A stretch of DNA of 64,000 nucleotides from Corticium candelabrum (lineage: Eukaryota > Porifera > Homoscleromorpha > Homosclerophorida > Plakinidae): the NCBI RefSeq assembly GCF_963422355.1, contig NC_085100.1, forward strand, positions 2,678,068 through 2,742,067, in the 5' to 3' direction. The notes beneath the pieces are model-generated. The model was not told the DNA's origin, did no database searches, and saw only the letters and a list, made by a program, of their open reading frames with translations. Positions 10,327 through 28,968 of the stretch are shown piece by piece (the stretch's first letter is position 1; every line of letters begins with the position of its first letter). The translations under genes were made by a program, and so were the position numbers.

Positions 10327-13300
10327 ATGGATGTGTCCGAGAAAGACCCAATCGAAGTACGTTTCGCCAACGCGAAATATGCCCTCGAGCAGATTGAGAA
10401 GGGCAATGCGACTGGAGCCACTTGGCGACTAACGTTTCGCTCAGGAATCGAAAGGTCGTTCGGCTCTCTGGGAGAGTTTCTCGGTCGGTTCCCGCGGCTT
10501 GTGGTATTGCTTGTCGTTGTGGGTTGTGTGGGACTGTCGCTTGGACTGCTGAGAGCGAGATTTGAGACGGATCAGGCAGAGTTGTGGGTCGAGCAAGGCG
10601 GACGGTTGGAGAAGGAGCTCGACTACACGAAATCGGTGCTGGGAGAGGGAACGGAGGCGTCGACTGAGCTCTTGATTCAGGTCGGGAAGGACGGCGGGAG
10701 CGCTATCACGCGCCAGGCTCTTCTCGAGCATCTCGATTTGGTGACACGCGTCGCGCAGGACGTGAACGTCACGTTTGGAGGCAAACGGTGCGTTGTTGGT
10801 TTGTTTATTCCTCTAGTGTGGACCCTTATGTTGTCCAATTTGGGATTATAGTCATGGTTACTGTATCTTGCTACTAAATATGTTCTGGGTGGGCTGGCAT
10901 ACTGCACCATTTAGGCTCCTTGTGTGGTTGATAGAATGTTAGTGTAAATGAGAGTAGTACGTGCGCTATCTGGTTGGTCTTCCTTGCCACATGACGTTTT
11001 TATTGCTTGAGGGCATCACTGGAGCTTCTGGACGTGAATCGATTCCCTACAAGTTGAGGCTGTTACTGAAGACGGGATTTGACGTTGATGTGGAAAGCCA
11101 TTGGTCAAGAAACTGGTAACTGGGCGTGGCCTATTAGAATTGAACAGAGACGGTCAAGGACGCGTCAAGCTGTAGGTCTGTAGCATACTTGAGATGGCGT
11201 TTTGCTTGTTATTGTTAGGTTATAGGTTTTTCCTTGTAAAGTGCAAGGGTGTGATTTAGGGTCATGGGTCAGACTGGTGTCTCCTTGGTAAGAAATTTAT
11301 TGTCAACCAGGATGACATCTGTTGTATCCATCTTTTTATTGTGGGTACACTCTGCCCTCTGTCATTCCAATGCAGTATGAGACATATAGCATAAAGATGA
11401 TCTTATATGCCCAATGAATGTACTGCACTTTTAGATCTGCTAGTTTAGTGTCACTTTCAGTGGGATGCCTAGTCTGTTTACAGGATGTCAAATTGTGGTT
11501 GTCTATGTTGTGACCAGAATTATATATAGTTGGTGACTAGGAATACGTACCTGGTCTTAGTGGCACTTTTTGTCCTTCTTGAGTTGTGGTTAGAATCCCT
11601 ATGTGACTGTTAGTGCAAGTTTGTATTCTCACCAGTGTAGTGTAGTTGCTTGTAAGACATCTAAATTGTATCGGAACGATTGATGACTTGTTTGGTGGGT
11701 TTTGTGTGTAACGTTTTTGTATTGTGTTTATTTGATAGATGGGGCTATCAAGACTTATGTTACATTCCCAAAGCACCACAAACTATTCAATATCCTGACC
11801 TTGACAAGATGATCGTAGCATTGCTTCCTTGTACTACTCCTACTGTGTTGGATTGCTTTTGGGAAGGAGCATTTGTTCATCACCGAGAACCGTTTCAGTA
11901 TCCTCTTCCAGGAACAAATGCAACTTTTCCTCTGAACTGGGCTAATCTCAACTTGCTTGGTCTATTCCAGATCTTTAATCAGTCTGGTACAGTGATCGAT
12001 GATTCTCTTAAAGAGGTATGTTGGTAAGATATTGTAACTAAAAAAACCTTCAGTGTGAACTAGTGGGCAAAGCCGCAGATAGACACGTAGTCACATAGGG
12101 TGATGACAGACAGCAATTTGGAAGAGTGAATATGTGAAGGTGTGATTGATTCTGGATCAACATAGCACTGCACCATACTTAGTTGATATCAATAGGCTTT
12201 AGTTTATGCTTTGTCTGTAATGACTACAATGTGCTGTACACTCTCTTGACACTTGTAGTTTGCAGATATTGACACATAACAACAACACTTCCTTACTGTA
12301 GACAAATGAAATTACCTGTCGGTCTGGTTGGTTAAGATACTCAGTGAGACAGACAATTGGCAGATAAACAGAGAGTTACCAGGACAGACAATACCACGAC
12401 AGACAGACTGTTTGGACGGGTCTGTACAGGAAGCAGAATGTAAAAGATAGAGACAGCAGTGTTCAGCTTTTGTGATAGTTTCTGTCTTACTAGACTTTAG
12501 CTCTTATTCACACATATGTGGGTAAACCGTGCCTGGATTCCAACAGTCCAGGTTGTCAAGAACTGGTGAGTGCATATACATTGCATTATAGGAAAATATG
12601 TTGACCACTACAGTGTATTTCTCATTTTTGTTGTTAGAACCTGCCACCTCTTAATATCACAAAGGCTCTTCAAGCTGATTGTAAAATGTTTGCAAATGTC
12701 TGGCATTCAGAGTTAATCATTTCAGGTACAGCTGTCGTGTTTGCTATGTAATTTGATTTCGTTTTGTATTTGAATTGTGTGACATAGGTGATGAGTGGAA
12801 ATCAGGTGGGCCTTCTCCAGCTGTTCAAACGCTTTTTACTCTCAGAGGTGCACAAGACGTAGTGGACACCGTGAGACTGAAATTGGATCGTAATATTACA
12901 CTCGACGAGGCAGAGGACCTTTTGAGTGAGTGGAGGAAAGAGTTTTTGAAGGTCAGTGGGTTTTCCTGGTGTGTGCGAATGGGAATTATATGTATACCGT
13001 CATGATCTCGATCTGATAGGTTGTGTATGATTCTGAGGGTATGCATAATCTGACTGATGTACATGCATGGAGTGCTGATACTACTGAAGATGTGATCAAA
13101 CGGTTCTCGTCTGGCAACGAAGTGTTGTTGATTGTTGGTTATCTTCTCATGGCTCTGTTCGCCGGCGTGGCGTTTATCAATCTTAAGTCTGCTGTCAAAT
13201 CTAGAGTCAATGTTGGACTTGTAAGTTCTGTGTTGCTTATCACATGACTACGATGGTGGATTGATTCCGTTTGTAGGTCGGTGTTTTTCTTGTCATCTGT

Positions 13301-16300
13301 GCCGTTCTGGCCGGATTGGGACTTTCAGCATTGTGTGGCTTGCCTTTCAACCCAACGACCACACAGGTATGGATACACGTTTTGAGGTTGTGTGAGTTAC
13401 GTTTGCAATCTGTGAAGCAATTGTGATTGTTCAATGGGCAGCTATAAATATCAGTATTATGAATTTGTATTTGGAAATTAAGGTTATTGTTTATGCAAGG
13501 CGCCCTGATGGTACGCTGTTGTGAGACATTATGCAGGCAGTCAGTTCTATCAAGATTTATTAGTAGGTAATTTGTGCTGAAACCGTGATTTGTGACTGTC
13601 ACAACTTTTGTGAAAAGTTTGAGTAATCGAGATCATGTGAGGGTGTGAGATGAAAAAGTTTGAGTAATCAAGGTCGTATGACAGTGTGTGATACTTAATT
13701 ATTGAGTATCACTCTGAAATGGGTTGCCATATCAGGACCATAGGATGGCACACAGCCTGTGCGACCATGGGTTTCAAAACGTTGACTTTGGTTGGTGTCA
13801 CAAAAACTGCCACTTCCGGTCTTGGTGTTAATTAAATAAGTAATATATTTTGAAAGTATATTACTGTAGCAAACTGTAATGCACATGCAGAGAAAGTACA
13901 TTGTCTAGCTATGTATGATGGCGAAGATGGTCTGGCTACGCAAGACTACTCATTCTCTAGGCCACGCCCATGCAACGCGCGCTAGACCGCATAGGTTTAG
14001 ATTCGCTCATACATTGCTGCATATCTGTGGTGTGGGTAGGCACATTTGGCACAACGGGCACAGTACAGTGTGGTTATAGTGCAGTCAGTATTTAGTTTCA
14101 AGCAAACAGGATCAAAAATTACTGGAGCAAACATCTAGTACATTTTCTCAAAACATTGAAGTGTTGTAGTGGGGCTAACATTTCTTGTAACATACGGGGA
14201 TCTGGTCGGACAGCAGCGCCATTTGTTGATTTTGGTAATTAATTAATTAATTCAGGTATTTGATAGAATATTATTGATTAGGTTTTGCCGTTTTTGGTGC
14301 TTGCGCTTGGAGTCGATGATATGTTTGTTTTGGCTCATGCCTTCTTTCACGTCTTCGATGGCCCTAATGGTAACCAGTTACCCCTACCTGAAGTCTCCCG
14401 ACGTTGCTTGGAAAAAGTGGGACACAGCATCACACTGACTTCCGTCACCAATGCTGCCGGATTTTTTCTCGCCGCCATCATTCCGATTCCTGCCATGAGA
14501 GAATTGGCTCTACAGGTAGAATTCAATACAGTGCATGCACATCTCATTTTGGTGTGATTTGTTGTTTTGAAATTTTAGATTGGAATATGTATTATTATCA
14601 ACTACTTCGTGCTTCTGTTCGCCTTTCCTGCTTATCTTTGTATCGACGCTGGACGTGTTCGACAGGAGTTATGTGATGTGCTGTGCTGTGGTGCGAATAC
14701 TGCATCGTGTCTGCGTTATGAGGATCCGGTCAGCCATGACTCGTCTGCTCAATTCAATAAGACGGAAAGCACTGTGCAGATGACCATTGAGGTGTCGGAA
14801 AAGCAAGAGGACCGTGACGAGGGAACAACGTTGGGAGATCGTTTTGTACGCGATTATTACTCGCCGTTTATTCTCCATCCGGCTGTGCAAGTCATTGTCA
14901 TATGTATCTCACTGGTTTTGGTCGGACTCAGTGGGTACTTCGTCACCACAGTGAAGGATGGTCTTGACTTGACCGAAGTTGTTCCATCTGGAACACGGGA
15001 ACACGACGTGATCGTCAACAACATCAAGTATTTCTCCTTCAGTTCGGTCACTATTGTACATGACGACAGCAACGATTTCACGTCGCCCGAATGGCAGGTT
15101 GCTGCTCTGAAGTACCATCGCAACTTCTCTCAAGTTCCGTGGATCTTGACGAACAAGAACGAGAACCAGACTGATGTGTCCGAGCCGTTCTGGCTGCGCA
15201 AGATGATCGATTACTTCAAGGGAGTAGAGAGAAGATACATTGATGAATTACCACATCTATCTTCATTCATTGGTGGTATTATATTGTCACTCGGCCGTAA
15301 TCCTATGGAGCCGTGGCAAGTATTAGATACTTACAACGATACCAATGCAATGGTCGACGTCATTCCTTCAGACCTATTCTACTCTTACCTCACTCTCTGG
15401 GTGAATCTGGACTTGGTCTTTCCTCAGACGTCACGGCCGTCATTCCGGCCTGTGCCTCCTGACTGGCACCTCGGTCTGGCACGGTTGGGTCCTGTACCTA
15501 AGTCCAAACCGCTCGTGTACGCCCAGATGCCCATGTACGCGTCGGGCGTGAAGACGTCGACCGAGGACATCGCCTTAATCAAAGACACGCGTGCGGTGAT
15601 TAAGACAGGAAAGCAGAACGGCATGTCGTCGTATCCGCGCGGTACGTCATTTACCTACTACGAGCAGTATATCAATTTGAGAGAGAATCTCTTCTTGGCC
15701 GTCGGTCTCATCCTCGTCGCTTGTCTCATCGCCACGTCCGTTCTACTTCTCAGCGTTTGGACGGGAGTAATCATGGTGTTCATGCTCGCGTTGACCGCTT
15801 TCGAGGTGTACGGATTTCTAGGTTTGGCAAACATTCAGTTTTCTGCCATTCCATGCGTTGCAGTCATCGTGTCTGTCGGCGCCAGTGTGGAATTCACCGC
15901 TCCTCTGTGTCTCATGTTTGTGAAGATAGCCGGGACACGTAACAAGCGGGTTCACTACGCGCTCATGTATCGTTTCATACCGATATTCAATGGCTCGGTC
16001 AGTACGTTCTTGGGTGTCCTCATGTTGGCGTTTTCCGAGTTCGAGTTCATAGTGAGATACTTCTTTTTGGTGTTTCTCGCTCTTCTCGTGCTGGGAACGT
16101 TTAATGGGCTCGTGCTGTTGCCAGTTCTGTTATCGTTCTTGGGTCCGCCGCCTCAGGTTTGTTATTTCGATTACTTTTTGAGTGACTTTTTAGGAAAAGC
16201 TTTTTCTTTGGACAGGTGGTTCCTAAGGAGAACGTCTCGAAGTCTAACGGAGCTAAAAACAGTAACGGAGCGACATCACCGGATGGCTCCGACGATATTG

Positions 16301-16335
16301 AGGCGATACGTACACAAATGGCAAGTCCTGTGTAA
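10327..16335 (+). CDS. PTCH1: Patched-family sterol-sensing RND transporter
   Basis: Ten exons: 10327-10787, 11739-12015, 12494-12565, 12638-12725, 12788-12951, 13020-13220, 13277-13366, 14282-14515, 14579-16156 and 16216-16335; 1094 residues in continuous phase. Patched is the Hedgehog receptor, a 12-pass membrane protein that moves sterol and restrains Smoothened. After TM1 the extracellular loop has ELWVEQGGR, then CFWEGA and the KPCL segment of Patched ectodomain 1. The sterol-sensing domain follows, with GVDDMF in TM4 (about 461-466) and GASVEF in TM10 (about 963-968); these are the two charged RND motifs of Patched. The C-terminal tail after TM12 is only about 40 residues, far shorter than in vertebrate PTCH1, with no PPxY motif. 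NPC1 and PTCHD were considered; the CFWEGA and VLPFL-LGVDD-F-LAHAF blocks favour Patched. The symbol denotes family, not strict orthology. Confidence 0.9.
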
Positions 16336-17371
16336 GTAAGTGACCGGAACCCGCGTTGTCCCGAATTAGCAAATGATATGCGGCAGGTGGAGCTGGTGAC
16401 TGGGTTGGGTAGCTAATCGCTGATTAAACTATTTACGGGATTGAGATACTTAGCATATTTCATTTTCTCGCGGTATAAAACTTTTCCTGGGTTTTTCGTA
16501 TGTAACACTAACCGTTAATTCTTATTATTAAACTTGTAAAATATTCCACTCTACCTTTGTGTAGTTTACTGGCTCGTCTACGTATCTAGACTGCACTTGA
16601 ATATGTTATGATCAATTTAATTCACTAAGTAAGACTATAGAGTGTCTAGTTGATTGAATTTGGCTCGTAATTTATGTCGTTTGTGTTTCCTGTACTGTAC
16701 TATGTATGTTGGCACTGTGCGACAGTGACACTGACGGTATCAATGTGAATACTGGAACAATTGGGCTTGAGAACGGGTCTGCCTACGTTTGAGTTATTCT
16801 GTTCCCAATGTATGGAAATCGTTCCATAACATAAACTAGATGAAATGAAATGCTGTACGCAGTTTCTTCTAGCACTAAGAAATTAATTATTAATCAATGT
16901 CATTGACGTCTAGTGTGGCCTCTCACCTCTAAGTGTTGGCAACACTTTTCGCGTATCCTATGCTGTAATGTTTTATGATTGTTGGTTTCTTCTTGTCGCC
17001 CCCTTAGATCTGGTGCTGGAGCTAAATTTCTACGACACTAAAATTAATTAATATGAACTCGGACAAATAATTTGCAGATATGCATAAATTAAAAGAACAC
17101 GTAGATGCTAGGTATCTATCGAAAGCAGTTCTGTCAATGCTGACTCTAGCTCTGTATCCCAGTCCTCTTCTCGCGCGCCCGTGTAATCACGTGCTCGACC
17201 ACGTGCTAGCGTAAACCAAACACATCTAAAAAGGCAGAGTCTGGCTACTAACTCTCGCGTTTGCAATTTGTTATTACTACATACGTGCAGTAGCATGTAT
17301 TACAGGCCCGTACGCAGAAACTCCTTCTGCCGCTGCGTTACACGGGTCTGTCTAATTTTTGGGATAAGCGC
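16336..17371. other. Intergenic gap between Patched and SLC49A3
   Basis: About 1 kb with no coding signal. It should contain the Patched 3' UTR and the SLC49A3 promoter, but no clear polyadenylation or core promoter motif can be assigned. Confidence 0.5.
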
Positions 17372-23144
<5,773 letters not shown>

Positions 23145-24405
23145 AAGCTGTTTGGCGATTAGTTGTGACTACAGACGGGTATTTGATTTTGTATTTAAAC
23201 TTATTTATGGAATTTTGCTTTTAATCTGAGATTTAATCTTAGATTGATTGATTTTACTATATGTGTATATTAGTATTAGTACCAAGTGTGAATTTAGAAT
23301 CAGTTGATTGGATATGGTGTCGCTGTTGTATATGTTAGTTTCAGCTATGAGCCAGAAACGAGATCTTTGAGTTTGTAAAGTCACGTGACTGACTGAGTAT
23401 ATCTTACTCAAAGAACGCTCGAGCACCTCCGATTTGTGTGACTGTGTATGTACTTTCTATCTATCTATTTACACCTGCTAAAAATGCGGTAATTTTCCTG
23501 TCAAAATGGTCTAGTCTTGGAGCAGTATTGTGTTTGGTCCAAATGGCAACCACTTTGTCGTCGTCACTTTCATTTCAGGCGCGTACTTATCAGGGGTGTG
23601 AACGAACCGACAAACATAAGTCGGAGTTTTGATCCTAACTCGAGTATACGACCAATCTGCATGCAGTATTTACACCAGATAAGTAGAAGCTGTTCCGTGT
23701 AACTGCTGAAATGCTGGTCTGGATCCTACATTCCAAATGTAGTTAGATCGATGTAAGCAGATTTATAGATCGACTCCATGCAAGATTCCTTGGCATGTAA
23801 TGTCTACTGCAGGGGTGTAAAAGTGGTCAGGCCTAACGTGTGCTACTAGACGGCAAAATAGCACACGCTAGAAAGAACTCGTGCAACGTGGTTAAACACA
23901 TGAGCACACAAGAATGGCGTTGATGCCCTAACGTACAGTACTTATTGAAACTGTATTAAATTGTAAATTTGTTGACTACGTAGACTGAAGACCAAAGTTC
24001 ATGTCTACTATCAAAGTGTTTAAATTGTCAAAAAATATATTACATATATAGTAATCATATCTAAACCGGAAGTTACCACAATCGTCGTCTGGTGAAAGTT
24101 CATGTACAAAATCTGGTCGGGCTGTAATGCCCGCCCCATTTCTACGCCACTGTGTGTAATATCAGTATTACATATATACTATGCATATTTACCAATGTGT
24201 TTCAATAGACCTGATAGTTAATAGATAGATTCATTAATATAAAGCATGTTGAACTGACAGGCCGGAGGTCCACCAGACAACTAAAGAACCAACCCATAAA
24301 ATGCACCAGATAGGCGCCTGTATGTACAAGGCTGCAGGTAGTCTTATATGTGGGTGTGGCATTGAGGTATTTAGTGCTCTAAGCCAACGTGAATGTAGAT
24401 TCCAG

Positions 24406-24408
<3 letters not shown>

Positions 24409-24454
<46 letters not shown>
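24409..24454. repeat. (TA)n microsatellite
   Basis: An uninterrupted alternating TA run of about 45 bp. Confidence 0.95.
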
Positions 24455-24457
<3 letters not shown>

Positions 24458-24559
24458 TAATATCAAGGAATCTACCACTCCAAGGCTAGTATTAGTCTTG
24501 CAGGGCAATAACAACAATATGGTACTTAAAGTTTTGGACCATCCCAGAGCTAAACGGTG

Positions 24560-25050
24560 GCTCTTTCAGACTTTGGAGCCAACTTTGCCTCTGTAGTCAT
24601 CATAACAGTATCCCTGAATTAGACAGGGGATGAACCTTAATACAGGTTGGTCTTCGAAACGCCCTGTATATAAGTATACGCAGGGTTGCAGCTGGTTGTC
24701 AATTTTGGAGCCAAATTAGGGTGTTGCTGCCCACTGTACGTGGAGCCAAAGTCCTTGGACACCCGGAGGCATGCTGTGCACTAAGTTCAGCTCTGGACAC
24801 AACTGGCTTACAGTATGGCGTACACGTGCTACTATGTTACCTTCAGCCATCATCTTCCGTGTAGCCTTGTATAGACAGATCACTGATAGCATAATTCTTG
24901 TACTGGCAGGACCCAGAGTTCAGACTCTGACATGGCATTGACAGACTGGACTCCAGCACAGGGACACATTCAATTAGTTTCACAGTTAACTTGGAGCCTT
25001 CTGAAGCATCATTGTCTGGAGCCAAACTGGCTTCGTTGCCCCAGTAACAA
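24560..25050 (-). pseudogene. Possible decayed exons of a Cys-containing repeat protein
   Basis: On the minus strand a good acceptor (TTTTTTCTACGTATCAG) precedes a frame starting CCYWGNEASLAP (from about 25050) that stays open to about 24843. A second acceptor-like TCTAATTCAG near 24625 precedes a similar start, YCYDDYRGKVGS, which stops after about 15 codons. The resemblance of the two starts suggests duplicated exons of one domain. I do not recognise the domain and cannot link the pieces into a gene. Confidence 0.25.
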
Positions 25051-25624
25051 CACCCCTGATACGTAGAAAAAAGTAAGACCATATATACTAATACTTTACG
25101 GATATAAGACTTTAAGTACCGTAGTTTATATTTGAAAAATCAATTAGGAGTTACTGTTTCATAGTTCTCCAAACAATGAATTCTAAAGTGTTACAGCTTC
25201 GTAACCCAATGACCTCAATAAAGCTTTCCTTCTGGGTTGAGCGATGCATAATCCATTAGACTCAAATTTCCAGTTGGTTTTGAATACACGTTTCTTCTTA
25301 GATACATGTACTCTAAAACCTGGTTTACCTGGTTCAGACTCTGTTTAGTCAATGTGAGTGGAAGTTAAAAGATCAATAGTTTGAATTTTTGTGTGACATC
25401 TGAGTTCTAGTCACAACCGGCAAAATGCCGGATGGAGGGCTTAAACTATGATTATTCTAGCCAGAGAGCTGGCTATGCCGGCTGTAAAGCTCAAACTATG
25501 GTTGTGTGCAGCAATGTGTAGTGTGAGTATTAATTTTCTTTCCAAGTACAAGAAGACTGTACACAAAGGAGTGTGTGTATCATGCTCTGCTGTTACTTAG
25601 CAAAAACTAAATATTGCATAAAAG

Positions 25625-25974
25625 ATGCCTGGGGACAATGGAATGTACTCTCCATTTCACATTGACCTGGCCAAGTATAGAGAGGTCAGTCTCCTGGAGT
25701 GCTCTGTAAATCTTTATTGTTAATTGTACTAACGTAAATGGTGTTAAGTATACATCAATACACAGACAGTGTCCCATTTCAGATATTTCTTCTCATGTGG
25801 TAGAAAGCTAATTTCGTAAATCCAGTGGACAGTAGTTCGCGTGCTCTCTGGTCTGGAAGTTCAAGGCTAAGCGGTTGGGTATATGATCTCATTTACTCAT
25901 TTTAGGACTATTGCCATGGAGTGTTATCACTGTTTCAGTTTGAAAATATAATATATTTAATCAACAGAAAATAG
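25625..25974 (+). CDS. Possible three-exon small protein, unrecognised
   Basis: A phase-consistent model: 25625-25684, 25804-25878 and 25906-25974, giving 67 residues from ATG to TAG. The donors (GAG|GTCAGT, TGG|GTATAT) and acceptors (GTGGTAG, CATTTTAG) are plausible. The product starts MPGDNGMYSPFHIDLAKYRE and has no domain I can name. The first two exons look more protein-like than the last, which is AT-rich. It could equally be chance, or the 5' part of a longer transcript. Confidence 0.3.
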
Positions 25975-26568
25975 TACAAATTAATATTTATTATTGTTCT
26001 TATTATTGTTATTATTATTACATGATGGTACATGCAATGGTTATCAGTGGGTGTGGTCAGTACTATAACTTGCCTACTGTCACAATTTTCTGGCTAGAAC
26101 TCTGACTTGTGGTTTTAATTAAGAACTGTCGTTCTTGGCAATAAGCAGCATACAAGTGTAGAAAGAATCACGTGATAAACCAGTTATTGTGTAAATGATT
26201 AAATCTAATTGGAAGTAGAGTCAGAATGGCACAGTAGACAGTAGCTTTACCCCAGACTCAGTGTGGATTGCAGTCTGATTGCAGCACAACTGTCTGACTG
26301 CAATAAAAATCCACACTGCAATCCACACTGTGTCTGAGGTGAGGCTAGTAGATTAGATAGTCCACTGTTGTATTGTGGCTTGTGGGATTAGAAAGTAGAA
26401 ACGTCTGTAATATTATGGTACAGTTTCTTCGTTACTATAAGAAGCAAATCTAAGATTGTATTCAATCTGATTGAATGTCATTCTAAACGAGAATTTATAA
26501 TTAATATTAACTGACTTCGTCTTGATATAATGGAGTGCCACCTCCAGAAAGAAGCCAGGATGTTGCAC
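25975..26568. other. Intergenic gap with a long imperfect hairpin
   Basis: No coding signal. Contains an inverted repeat at 26250-26274 and 26315-26340 with the core CAGTGTGGATTGCAGT and its complement. The 3' end of the minus-strand gene at 26569 should also lie here. Confidence 0.5.
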
Positions 26569-27609
26569 TTACTCAGTTTTGAGATTGGGCTGCCTTTGTA
26601 ACATGTCTGTTGATATGTTGCTAGGAAAACCACCTGTCAAGTGACCGTGATTGTGTATGGGATGACGGAAACGAAAGTTGGTGTTGTCAAGTGTCATTGC
26701 ATAATCAGGATAGTGAGTCATCCAAGATGGCGTCGTCCATACGTATCTGTAGGGTAACCCGTCTCTACCAACCAGTGTGGGACCGTAGACTAATTGGGAA
26801 GTCTGCACAGCAGGACACACTCTAGCAAAGTCGACTGGAAGACGGGCACCTAACAGTTGATTGTAGACGAGCCTTCCATCATGTGCAGGAAACTGTGATA
26901 ACCAATGGGTCGTCAGGCCTGACATTGTCGACCTGGGTGGACCCTTTGCTGCTTCCTTATTTGTCCAGACCTTTTTGTCGTAACTGTCTACAACTGTGGC
27001 TTCCATTTGTTTGTATGGCTTGTGGACTTTCTTCCCTTCCACTGTTTGCGTTTTCGCCATTACGACGTCCGTTAACCTCTCCGTCTTCACTTTCTTTGAC
27101 ACCGACATAGTAAAATCAATTTCCTTTTCTTGCTTTGATTTCGTCACGAGATTTAGTTTCGACTTCTTCGAATAACGGACGCGAGACGGCGAATCGTTTT
27201 CTCTTGTCGAATGAGATAGGGTCGGACATTTTGTTTGCGTCACGTGTCCGTTGTCTGATTCGCCACCGCTGTTTGCTTTCGCAGCTCTGCTGTCTCTCAC
27301 AGTGACAGACGAGGTCGGTGGGAAGTTAAGTGATGAAGTTGATGTCTTCTCGACTTCACAGCTTGTCGTTCTCGTGGTTTTGTCAGTTTGGTTTGTCTTT
27401 GACTCCTTCTTTTCAGCACCATTTTCACCTCCCAATAGTCTCGTGTTCCCGCACTTCGACGATTTTGCCCGCTCTGACGCTCCGAGCAGAGTCGACAATT
27501 CGGGAAGACGCTCCATCTGACGGAGCATCGCGCGAGCGCTCTCAAACTGATGTTTGAGATGGGCAATTCGAGCATCGCAGCAGTCGTCAGATTCGCAGTG
27601 TAGAGACAT
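26569..27609 (-). CDS. Unrecognised 346-residue protein, intronless
   Basis: One open frame from ATG at 27609 (MSLHCESDDCC) to a stop at 26569. Residues about 13-43 form a heptad-like helix with HLKHQFESARAMLRQ, followed by LPELSTLL. Residues about 50-215 are Lys/Ser/Thr-rich and probably disordered. The last 110 residues are richer in aromatic residues, His and Pro (LTTHWLSQFPAHDGRLVYNQ, SWMTHYPDYAM, RFRHPIHNHGH), suggesting a small conserved domain. No signal peptide or membrane segment is seen. The coiled-coil start faintly recalls Mediator MED9-type sequences, but I would not assign that. The length, coherent frame and clear compositional zones make a real gene likely. Confidence 0.65.
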   Translation of the reverse strand: MSLHCESDDCCDARIAHLKHQFESARAMLRQMERLPELSTLLGASERAKSSKCGNTRLLGGENGAEKKESKTNQTDKTTRTTSCEVEKTSTSSLNFPPTSSVTVRDSRAAKANSGGESDNGHVTQTKCPTLSHSTRENDSPSRVRYSKKSKLNLVTKSKQEKEIDFTMSVSKKVKTERLTDVVMAKTQTVEGKKVHKPYKQMEATVVDSYDKKVWTNKEAAKGPPRSTMSGLTTHWLSQFPAHDGRLVYNQLLGARLPVDFARVCPAVQTSQLVYGPTLVGRDGLPYRYVWTTPSWMTHYPDYAMTLDNTNFRFRHPIHNHGHLTGGFPSNISTDMLQRQPNLKTE

Positions 27610-28345
27610 GCGACACAATCACCCGCCGATCAACAATCTGAAATAGCATATCGTGGTATATGCAATGTATAGATATGAATGAGCATTTCACCACGTACTT
27701 ACTGTGTAAATATAAACACTAATTAACTACTAAAAAAAGTTATTCGGAGGGAGCTTCAGTTATGACCTTGTGGACTGTCAAGTTGTCAACTTTACTGAAG
27801 AGTCGTGCCGCACGCCTTTAGCTGCACAGTTTCACCCGTGACCTTGTGACCGCGTACTTACACAATGACAATACCGGTACAGCATGCACGTTCTGTCGTT
27901 CGGCTCGCGCGTTTATCACACCCACGTGCACATTCGTTTCACTGTCAACACAGAGGAAGCAGAGAGAGAGAAAGAGCACAAGAATACACGCTGAAATGCA
28001 GACTTGGCGAGCCCGCGTCGGCGGCGCAACGGAGGCAAAGTCTAACGGAGATAATGGATATCTAGGAAGTGACGCCCTCTCGAGTGTTTGAGTGCGTTAC
28101 CGGTAATTGTCTTCCACCATTTTTCTATTAGCATTACGTGTAGACTATTTATTGGACATGCTAGTTTCAGCTCTGAATTCGATTGCCGGTGCGTCACCGG
28201 TTTTGCATGGGCGTGGTTACCGGAATGACACGAAGATAAAACCGTCGTATTTGTGTTAGTTGGGAACGCGTCGGTAAGGAAGTGTGGTTAAGACGTTGAT
28301 GTGCTAATTTAGTTGTATATACGGTAGTGGTGTACCTGTATACGT

Positions 28346-28346
<1 letters not shown>

Positions 28347-28403
<57 letters not shown>

Positions 28404-28474
28404 CGTGTGGGTGTGCGTGCGTGCGTGTGGGTGTGCGTGCGTGCGTGTGGGTGTGTGTGTGTGTGTGTGTGTGT
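28347..28474. repeat. (GT)n tract with GTGCG interruptions
   Basis: A pure GT run followed by repeated GTGCGTGCGTGTGG blocks and another short GT run. Confidence 0.95.
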
Positions 28475-28723
28475 AGTTTGTAGTTTGAATGCCATGCGCT
28501 GCGTGCGAGTGGCAACCGTGGGGCTGTGGCCTCTCGGCTGGCATCTTGTGACCTTTCTGGTTTGTACGATGGTAGAGTAGACAGAATAAGCGGAAAAATA
28601 ATAACAATAATGTGTAGTAGAAACTAGGCACCGTCGCGCGAGGCGACGCTTCGAAATGGCGGCGTTCATGATCAGTTAATGCGGGCGTGGCCTAAGTACT
28701 GATTCACGTTCAAAGCTCGTAGT

Positions 28724-28724
<1 letters not shown>

Positions 28725-28784
<60 letters not shown>

Positions 28785-28857
28785 TGTGTCTGTGTCTGTG
28801 TCTGTGTCTGTGTCTGTGTCTGTGTCTGTGTCTGTCTGTGTGTGTGTGTGTGTGTGT

Positions 28858-28924
<67 letters not shown>

Positions 28925-28968
28925 TGTCTATCTGTCTGTCTGTCTGTGAGTGTGTGTGCTGGAGCGCG
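28725..28968. repeat. (GT)n with internal (GTGTCT)n array
   Basis: A GT run, then about nine TGTGTC hexamers (28781-28838), then another long GT run ending in TCTG-type units. Compound microsatellite. Confidence 0.95.

Larger units (their letters stand above)
23145..25624. other. Intergenic stretch with possible decayed minus-strand exons
   Basis: Mostly non-coding. A TA microsatellite lies at 24409-24454. Between about 24560 and 25050 the minus strand shows two similar exon-like starts (see separate entry). GGAGCCAA recurs several times in the same interval. Nothing else is supportable. Confidence 0.5.

Noticed and set aside
10327-16335. NPC1, PTCHD or Dispatched as the identity of the RND gene
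   Set aside because: CFWEGA, the KPCL loop and the VLPFL-LGVDD-LAHAF block are Patched features, and the GxxxE motif in TM10 fits Patched.
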